A DNA stretch of 56,014 nucleotides from UMGS172 sp045636945. Its GTDB lineage: Bacteria > Bacillota > Clostridia > Oscillospirales > Acutalibacteraceae. The notes beneath the pieces are model-generated. The model was given only the letters and a program-made list of their open reading frames with translations, had not been told where the DNA came from and made no database searches. A program made the position numbers and the translations under genes. Below are positions 50,134-56,014 of the stretch, piece after piece; position 1 is the first letter of the stretch; each line of letters begins with the position of its first letter. Where the stretch lies: the NCBI GenBank assembly GCA_045636945.1, contig JAZTYO010000039.1, positions 1 to 56,014 on the forward strand, given 5' to 3'.

Positions 50134-52098
50134 ATGAAAAAGGTTTGGGGAGTAGGCAAAATTTTCTTGTGTTTGCTCATTTTGTTGATTGCCGATATTG
50201 CGGTAATTGCGTTTGGCGGTGAGTATGCACCGTATATTGCAGGCGGTGTTGCACTTATAGGTGCTATTGTTGCAATAGTTTCTTTAATCGGTCTGCATAC
50301 CAATATAGGCAAGATAATTTCGGGTGTTTCCAAGGGCATTTCGACGGCGCAGTCGAAGGCCTTGACTGAGCTCAAACTACCTGTGCTTATATCTACGGTT
50401 TACGGTGAGATTGTTTGGTACAATCCACAGTTTGAAAACGATATAGATGAAGCATCTCAGATGGTCGGCAAGGATATTGTTGAGGTTTTCGGACGCGAGT
50501 TCAAGGATAATATCGAAAGCCAAGGAGAGGCTGAGTTGGCCTTGGGTAACAAGATATTCTCGGTTACCGATTCGGATATCGTTGCAGGCACTATGCCTTT
50601 GAGAATCTACTATCTTTTTGATATAACCGAGCTTCGTAAAATTGCTCACGAGTATCACGAAACCCGTCCTGTTGTAGCCTTGGTTGCTATCGATAATCTT
50701 GATGAGATTACCAAGAATGCACGCGACAGTGAGATAGCCTCGTTCAGAGGTGCTGTTCAACGTAAGATTGAAAAATGGTTTTCCAAGATAAACGGTGTTT
50801 GCCGTAAGCTCTCGGGTGACCGTTATATGTTAGTTCTCGAGGAACGCAGTTATAAAAATCTTTCGGATGAGGGCTTTACCGTTCTCGAGCAGGTAAGAGA
50901 ACTCAAGTTCAATGACAGCTCGGCAACGCTTTCAATCGGTGTCGGTCAGGGTGGAGGCTCTATGGCCGAGTGTGAAGAAATGGCCAAGCAGGCTTTGGAT
51001 ATGGCTTTGGGCCGTGGCGGTGACCAGACCGTTGTCAAGATGCCCAATAACGAGTATAAGTTCTACGGCGGTGTTTCGGGTGCTTTGGAAAAGCATAATA
51101 AAGTACGTGCCAGAATTATTTCAAGCACCTTGAAGAGTCTTATTACGTCGTCAAGCAACGTTATACTTATGGGTCACCGATTTGCCGACCTCGACAGCCT
51201 TGGCTCGTGCCTTGCTATGTCAAGTGCGGTGTCCTCTCTCGGACGTCAGCCCTACATAGTAATGGATAGGAATAAGACTATGGCAGGTTCTTTGTTGGAC
51301 CGTGCCGACTCCTTGGGTGTTCAGTGCAACATTCTTACAGGGTCTGAGGTTATGCCGGTTATTGATAAGGAAACCTTGCTCATCATATGTGACGTACACC
51401 GTCCGTCGTTCCTTGACAGTCCCGATGTCTATGACCACTGTCAGAACGTTGTTGTTATTGACCACCACCGAAAGGCGGTTGACTTCATCAATGATGCGGT
51501 TATCTTCTATCATGAGACCGCCGTTTCTTCAACCTGCGAAATGGTTACTGAAATGTTGCAGTATATGTGTCCAAAAGGTGTCGGTCAGTTTGAGGCTGAG
51601 GCACTGCTTTCTGGTATAATGCTCGATAGCCGTAACTTTGTGCTTAATACAGGGGTCAGAACCTTTGAGGCTTCGGCCTTCCTAAGAAACCGAGGCGCCG
51701 ACCCAGTTACGGTCAAGAAGCTGTTTGCAGGTTCGATGGAAACCTATAAGCTTCGTGCCGAGATTGTAAGTTCGGCCGAGCTTTACGACAACGACAGTGC
51801 TATTGCTATAAACGATACTGTCAACGAAAACACAAGACTTGCATCGGCTCAGGCGGCTGACGAAATGCTTGGTATAAGCGGAGTTTTGGGTTCGTTCGTT
51901 GTTTGCCGTTACGGTAGTGAGTTCAACATTTCGGCAAGATCGTTGGGTAGTATGAACGTACAGGTGATAATGGAAAAATTGGGAGGCGGAGGTCACAGAA
52001 CAATGGCCGCCTGTCAGTTGAGGGTCGATAGCTTTGAGGATGCTGTTGAACAGCTTAAAAACGCTATCGATGAATATAAAAAAGAATTAAGAAAATAA
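50134..52098 (+). CDS. gdpP: Cyclic-di-AMP phosphodiesterase GdpP
   Basis: 654 residues in the GdpP order: two transmembrane helices (IFLCLLILLIADIAVIAF, PYIAGGVALIGAIVAIVSL), a PAS-like region (LPVLISTVYGEIVWYNPQFE), a degenerate GGDEF domain (CRKLSGDRYMLVLEE) and DHH/DHHA1 domains with GHRFADLDSLG (about 346-356), CDVHRPSF, the DHH triad IDHHRK (about 442) and GGGGH (about 616). It hydrolyses c-di-AMP to pApA at the membrane. It lies upstream of rplI and dnaB, a common neighbourhood. Confidence 0.95.
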   Translation: MKKVWGVGKIFLCLLILLIADIAVIAFGGEYAPYIAGGVALIGAIVAIVSLIGLHTNIGKIISGVSKGISTAQSKALTELKLPVLISTVYGEIVWYNPQFENDIDEASQMVGKDIVEVFGREFKDNIESQGEAELALGNKIFSVTDSDIVAGTMPLRIYYLFDITELRKIAHEYHETRPVVALVAIDNLDEITKNARDSEIASFRGAVQRKIEKWFSKINGVCRKLSGDRYMLVLEERSYKNLSDEGFTVLEQVRELKFNDSSATLSIGVGQGGGSMAECEEMAKQALDMALGRGGDQTVVKMPNNEYKFYGGVSGALEKHNKVRARIISSTLKSLITSSSNVILMGHRFADLDSLGSCLAMSSAVSSLGRQPYIVMDRNKTMAGSLLDRADSLGVQCNILTGSEVMPVIDKETLLIICDVHRPSFLDSPDVYDHCQNVVVIDHHRKAVDFINDAVIFYHETAVSSTCEMVTEMLQYMCPKGVGQFEAEALLSGIMLDSRNFVLNTGVRTFEASAFLRNRGADPVTVKKLFAGSMETYKLRAEIVSSAELYDNDSAIAINDTVNENTRLASAQAADEMLGISGVLGSFVVCRYGSEFNISARSLGSMNVQVIMEKLGGGGHRTMAACQLRVDSFEDAVEQLKNAIDEYKKELRK

Positions 52099-52115
52099 TG
52101 AAAGGTTTGATATAA

Positions 52116-52556
52116 ATGAAGGTTATTCTTAATGCCGATGTAAAAGGCTTGGGTAAAAAGGGGGAGCTTGTAAATGCCTCCGACGGATATGCAAGAAACT
52201 TTTTGTTCCCTAAAAATTTGGCTGTTGAGGCCAACGCAGGCGCAATGAACGAGCTTAAAAACCGCGAGTCTTCCAAGGCTCACCACATTGCAGAGGAAAA
52301 GGCTGCCGCAACTGCGGCTGCCAATAAGGTAGAGGGTAAAAAGGTGGTTCTTCACGCTAAGGCTGGCTCTAACGGTAAGCTGTTCGGTGCTATAACCTCT
52401 AAAGAAATTGCCACCGAAATCAACAAAACCTTCGGTGTCGAGGTCGACAAAAAGAAGGTTACGGTTGCTGATATTAAGTCCTACGGTGAGTTCACCGCTG
52501 AAATCAAGTTCTACAACGGAATCACCGCAAAGGTTACCGTAAAGGTAGAAGAATAA
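52116..52556 (+). CDS. rplI: 50S ribosomal protein L9
   Basis: 146 residues: N-terminal rRNA-binding domain (MKVILNADVKGLGKKGELVNASDGYARNFLFPKNLA), a central long helix (ESSKAHHIAEEKAAATAAANK) and a C-terminal domain (GSNGKLFGAITSKEIATEI). Normal length. It lies 17 bp after gdpP and before dnaB, consistent with a single operon. Confidence 0.97.
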   Translation: MKVILNADVKGLGKKGELVNASDGYARNFLFPKNLAVEANAGAMNELKNRESSKAHHIAEEKAAATAAANKVEGKKVVLHAKAGSNGKLFGAITSKEIATEINKTFGVEVDKKKVTVADIKSYGEFTAEIKFYNGITAKVTVKVEE

Positions 52557-52589
52557 TTTAAAACATCCTTTATTCAAGAAGGTGAAATA

Positions 52590-54002
52590 ATGGCAGAATC
52601 AATCAAAGATAACTTTGAAGGTACGGCATTGCCGTTTTCCAATGAAGCTGAACAGTCGGTGCTTGGTGCCATTCTTATAGAACCGTCGAGCATCAACCTC
52701 GTTATGGACAAACTTAAGACCGAGCATTTCTACGTTCCGCAGAATAAGGCTATCTACAGTACGCTTTGCGGTATGAGCATTGCAGGTCAGACCATCGACT
52801 TTATCACAATACTCGAGCAGATGAAGCAGTTTACGGTGAATGACGAAAAGGGCCCAAAGGGCAAGTTGTTGTTCGGTGAGGGTGAAGCAAAAACCTATCT
52901 TACGGCTATTGTTCAGAGCGTTCCGTCATCGGCTAATATTATGACCTATGCGGAAATAGTGCTTGAAAAATTCTATATTCGTTCGCTTTTGTTGGCCTCC
53001 CGTGAGATTGTTGAAATGGCCGAAAGCGGAACTATCACTGCAAATTCATTGCTCGAAAATGCCGAGCAGAAGATATACGACATCCGTCAGGGCAAGGACG
53101 TTACGGGTCTTCATTTGCTTGATGACGTTATCAAGAGTGAGACATTTGTCCGTCTTTCCAAAATAAGCGACCCCGAAACGAGAAAGGATTATGTGGGTAT
53201 TCCTACGGGCTTTTCCGAGCTTGACCGTGTCATTACGGGACTTAATAAATCCGACCTTATCATCGTCGGTGCACGTCCCGGTATGGGTAAGACTGCGTTT
53301 GCATTGAACGTTGCTCGTAACGTTGCTATGCAGGCAGGCAAGACGGTTTGTTTCTTCTCACTAGAAATGAGCCGTGACCAGTTGGCACAGCGATTGTTGT
53401 CAAGTGAGGCAATGATTGAATCGGGTAAAATGCGTACAGGTGATCTTACTCCTGACGAGTGGACAAGACTGACCCAAGCAGGTCTTAACCTTGCTCAGGC
53501 CAAGCTTTATATCGATGAAACTCCCGGTATCACGGTTCCCGAAATCACTGCAAAATTGTTGAGATTGAAGGACCGTCCCGACCTTGTTATTATCGATTAT
53601 CTCGGACTCCTTCAGTCGGCAAAGCGTACCGAAAACCGTGTTCAGGAGGTTTCGGATATCACACGTAACCTCAAGATTATGGCTAAAAAGCTTCAGATTC
53701 CCGTAATGGTTGCCGCACAGTTGTCCCGTGGTACTGAGGGAAAAAACGTTAAATCGCATAAGCCTCAGTTGTCCGACCTTCGTGAATCGGGCTCTATCGA
53801 GCAGGATGCAGATATCGTTCTGTTTATGTATCGTGACCTTTATTACAAAAACGATAATGACGACCCTAACGTGCAGGTTGACGAGCACAAGGCTTTGTGT
53901 ATCGTCGCCAAAAACCGTCACGGCGGACTCGACGATATTGATCTTTATTGGGACGGTGCATATACACGTTTCTCAACACCTGATAGGAATGGTGTCTATT
54001 AA
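52590..54002 (+). CDS. dnaB: Replicative DNA helicase
   Basis: 470 residues. N-terminal DnaB domain (PFSNEAEQSVLGAILIEPSSI), a linker helix, and the RecA-like core with Walker A GARPGMGKT (about 227-235), the SLEMSRDQLAQRLLSSEA H1a region, Walker B VIIDYLGLL and the C-terminal SRGTEGKNVKSHKPQLSDLRESGSIEQDAD. It unwinds DNA at the fork. The gene ends one base into tilS (TAATG). Confidence 0.97.
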   Translation: MAESIKDNFEGTALPFSNEAEQSVLGAILIEPSSINLVMDKLKTEHFYVPQNKAIYSTLCGMSIAGQTIDFITILEQMKQFTVNDEKGPKGKLLFGEGEAKTYLTAIVQSVPSSANIMTYAEIVLEKFYIRSLLLASREIVEMAESGTITANSLLENAEQKIYDIRQGKDVTGLHLLDDVIKSETFVRLSKISDPETRKDYVGIPTGFSELDRVITGLNKSDLIIVGARPGMGKTAFALNVARNVAMQAGKTVCFFSLEMSRDQLAQRLLSSEAMIESGKMRTGDLTPDEWTRLTQAGLNLAQAKLYIDETPGITVPEITAKLLRLKDRPDLVIIDYLGLLQSAKRTENRVQEVSDITRNLKIMAKKLQIPVMVAAQLSRGTEGKNVKSHKPQLSDLRESGSIEQDADIVLFMYRDLYYKNDNDDPNVQVDEHKALCIVAKNRHGGLDDIDLYWDGAYTRFSTPDRNGVY

Positions 54003-55366
54003 TGTTAAATTCGGTTAAAGCGACCATCCTGAGGTATAATATGATAGACGGTGCAAAAAACGTCACCGTCGCATTGTCGGGTGGTGCTGATTCGGTTACG
54101 CTTTTGTCGGTGCTTCTGAACTTAAAGGAAGAACTTGGCATCAACGTATCTGCGGCACATCTTAACCATTGCTTGAGAGGTCAAGAGTCCGACCGTGACG
54201 AGCAGTTTGTACGTGAACTGTGTGACAGTCTGAACGTTCCTCTTGTTTGCGAAAAAGCTGATGTCAAGGGTTTTGCCGAAAGGGAAGGTTTAAGCATCGA
54301 GCTTGCAGCAAGAAAGATAAGATATGAGTTTTTGGAACGTGTATCCGACGGAAGTATAGCTACGGCACACACTGCAAACGATAATATCGAAACGGTGCTT
54401 CACAATATAGTAAGAGGTACGGGTATTACGGGTGTTTGCGGAATCCCTCACAAACGCGGTCGTTTTATTCGTCCGTTGCTTGAAGTTACCCGTGATGAAA
54501 TCGAGCAATACTGTGAGCAAAACGGATTAAGCTACCGTATTGATTCGACCAATAAGGATACTGTTTATACCAGAAACTTCATTCGTCATTCCATAGTGCC
54601 GAATTTGGTTGAGGTCAACAGTAATGCCGTAAAAAACGTTTCGCAGATGTCGAAAATATTGCGTGACGATGCCGACTGTTTAAATCAGACGGCAATAGAT
54701 ACTCTTGAAACCTTGAAAAAGGAAGACGGTCTTGATGCCGAAATGCTTAAAGGACTTCATCCTGCTATAGCTTCAAGATGTGTTGCCTTGTATTATGAGC
54801 AATGCGTGGGTAAGGTTCCTGAATATACTCACGTTTCATCGGTGCTTGAACTTCTTGAAACCAACGGCAAGCAAAGTGTTCAGAATGACTTTTCGGCTGT
54901 TGTGAATCAAGGGTTATTGCGGTTTGTACCACCTGCAACACACGAGGAATTGCCTGAAACCGAGGTTAAAAACCTGCCATTTTGCTACCGTGATGTTGAA
55001 ATTTATACCGTTACGGCAGAAAATTTTCGAAAACTTGCAAAATTTAACAGTTTGTTATTAAATAACGCTGTTGATTATGATAAAATATGTGGCATATTGA
55101 GTATGAGAGGCCGAATGTCGGGGGATAAGATAAGATTGCCCTACCGAAACTGCACCAAAACCTTTAAAAAACTTTTTAACGAAAGCAAGACCGACGAGTC
55201 TTTAAGGGATAGATTGGCAGTGGCGTGTGACCAAAACGGTGTCGTTTGGCTTCAAGGCTTTGGTATTGATTCACGCGTTGCGATGGATGGTAATACCGAA
55301 ACTGTGCTTATATTTGATGTGTCAGGTTTCAAAAAAGAGGGGGATAATAATGAGCAGTATGAATGA
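54002..55366 (+). CDS. tilS: tRNA(Ile)-lysidine synthetase
   Basis: 454 residues. The PP-loop SGGADS is at 26-31. It makes lysidine at C34 of tRNA-Ile (CAU) so that it reads AUA. Other TilS signs: AAHLNHCLRGQESDRDEQFVREL, the ATAHTANDNIETVLHNIVRGTGITG stretch and the C-terminal domain ending near VLIFDVSGFK. It overlaps dnaB by one base and hpt by 17. Confidence 0.95.
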   Translation: MLNSVKATILRYNMIDGAKNVTVALSGGADSVTLLSVLLNLKEELGINVSAAHLNHCLRGQESDRDEQFVRELCDSLNVPLVCEKADVKGFAEREGLSIELAARKIRYEFLERVSDGSIATAHTANDNIETVLHNIVRGTGITGVCGIPHKRGRFIRPLLEVTRDEIEQYCEQNGLSYRIDSTNKDTVYTRNFIRHSIVPNLVEVNSNAVKNVSQMSKILRDDADCLNQTAIDTLETLKKEDGLDAEMLKGLHPAIASRCVALYYEQCVGKVPEYTHVSSVLELLETNGKQSVQNDFSAVVNQGLLRFVPPATHEELPETEVKNLPFCYRDVEIYTVTAENFRKLAKFNSLLLNNAVDYDKICGILSMRGRMSGDKIRLPYRNCTKTFKKLFNESKTDESLRDRLAVACDQNGVVWLQGFGIDSRVAMDGNTETVLIFDVSGFKKEGDNNEQYE

Positions 55367-55895
55367 CTCTATCGAGAGCGTATTGCTTTCGGAGGAGAAA
55401 ATCAGCGGCATAGTTAAAGGTCTTGGTGCCAAGATTTCCAAGGATTACGTGGGCAAGAATCTTTTACTGGTCAGTGTGCTTAAAGGCTCGGTTGTTTTTA
55501 TGGCCGACCTAATGCGAAGTATAACCATTCCGTGTGAAATTGATTTCATGGTGGTTTCGTCCTACGGTTCAGGAACCAAGACAAGCGGAAACATAAAGAT
55601 TGTAAAGGACCTTAACATAGACGTAAAGGATTACGACCTTTTGATAGTCGAGGATATTCTCGACTCGGGTGTTACCCTCTCGTCACTTAAATCGATGCTT
55701 GAAGCAAGACAGCCTGCAAGTGTTAAGATTTGTACATTCCTTGATAAACCCGAACGCCGTAAGGCCGATATCAAGGCTGATTATTCCGGAGCCGAGGTCC
55801 CCGATGAATTTATCGTAGGCTACGGTTTGGACTATGATGAAAAATTCCGTAACCTGCCTTACGTTGGTATACTTAAGCGCGAGTGTTATGAATAA
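55350..55895 (+). CDS. hpt: Hypoxanthine phosphoribosyltransferase
   Basis: 181 residues with the PRPP loop VEDILDSGVTL (100-110), the SVLKGSVVFMADL region, and the flexible YGSGTKTSG loop. It salvages hypoxanthine or guanine to IMP/GMP. ATG 55350 follows GAGGGGGAT; an upstream in-frame start would lengthen it inside tilS. The tilS-hpt-ftsH order is common in Firmicutes. Confidence 0.95.
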   Translation: MSSMNDSIESVLLSEEKISGIVKGLGAKISKDYVGKNLLLVSVLKGSVVFMADLMRSITIPCEIDFMVVSSYGSGTKTSGNIKIVKDLNIDVKDYDLLIVEDILDSGVTLSSLKSMLEARQPASVKICTFLDKPERRKADIKADYSGAEVPDEFIVGYGLDYDEKFRNLPYVGILKRECYE

Positions 55896-55917
55896 TAATT
55901 CCTGAAGGGAGCTCAAA

Positions 55918-56014
55918 ATGAACAAAGGTTTAAAAACAATACTGTACATTGCGATACCGTTAGTGCTTGTAATGGTCATCGCCAGTGTGATGTACAGCTC
56001 GGAAAAGGCTGAAA
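55918..56014 (+). CDS. ftsH: FtsH AAA+ metalloprotease, N-terminal fragment
   Basis: The first 32 codons only. A start ATG behind GGGAG leads into a transmembrane helix (TILYIAIPLVLVMVIASVMY), as in FtsH. The tilS-hpt-ftsH synteny supports the call; the AAA and protease domains are beyond the window. Confidence 0.75.
   Translation, partial: MNKGLKTILYIAIPLVLVMVIASVMYSSEKAE

Overview
The window reads as a chromosomal stretch of a strict-anaerobe Firmicute, most likely an uncultured gut Clostridium relative of the Ruminococcaceae/Oscillospiraceae. The reasons are strong AGGAGG-type ribosome sites, sigma-A promoters with a 16-18 bp spacer and often an extended TGn -10, a GlgB-GlgC-GlgD-GlgA glycogen operon with a GlgD subunit, a Trp T-box, a FeoA/FeoB/Cys-rich FeoB-associated trio, a fused SecDF, and the conserved rnjA-gdpP-rplI-dnaB-tilS-hpt-ftsH order. 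The lineage is inferred from gene content only; there is no rRNA in the window.

Layout. 1-600: the tail of a prophage or phage remnant (coiled-coil XhlA-like protein, r1t-type holin) followed by short inverted repeats. 600-3650: a decayed stretch with a small unknown gene, a frameshifted AraC regulator, a YitT membrane protein and a broken nitrilase-family gene. 3700-9200: a CPA2-type cation/proton antiporter, an anchored beta-propeller-like protein, and the feo iron operon behind two identical-architecture palindromic operators. 9300-13500: an unknown single-pass protein, tRNA-Arg, two zinc-ribbon proteins, and an orphan tryptophan synthase beta gene under a Trp T-box. 13540-18800: a 124-bp palindromic repeat, MtaB, ThuA-like protein, a RelQ-type alarmone synthetase coupled to a Gfo/Idh oxidoreductase, and a divergent sugar-phosphate isomerase/epimerase. 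18870-22300: BirA plus three more zinc-ribbon proteins and tRNA-Pro. 22500-33000: aminotransferase, SecDF, Nif3-like protein, gltX-glnS, a lipoprotein and an Mrp/NBP35 ATPase. 33030-38700: the glycogen operon. 39060-47900: two tRNA-Ser genes, a CLC transporter, a PlsC-like acyltransferase overlapping a GltS-like symporter, an FTR-like/thioredoxin pair, a large LRR_5 lipoprotein and an aldo/keto reductase. 48190-56014: the RNase J to FtsH housekeeping cluster, cut by the window end inside ftsH.

Functional links visible in the sequence: iron import (feoA-feoB-Cys-rich protein) probably under a DtxR-like repressor; tryptophan supply by indole salvage with a tRNA-sensing leader; carbon storage by the four-gene glg operon; stringent (RelQ) and c-di-AMP (GdpP) nucleotide signalling; and thiol redox by an FTR-like protein next to thioredoxin. 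Most genes are ordinary core genes. The parts I think deserve a second look are the feo operators, the T-box/orphan trpB pair, the double homopolymer frameshift in the AraC gene, the zinc-ribbon gene family, the Ser/Thr-rich insert in SecDF, the FTR-like/Trx pair and the palindromic intergenic repeats. I did not find a CRISPR array, an insertion sequence or a clear new multi-gene system.
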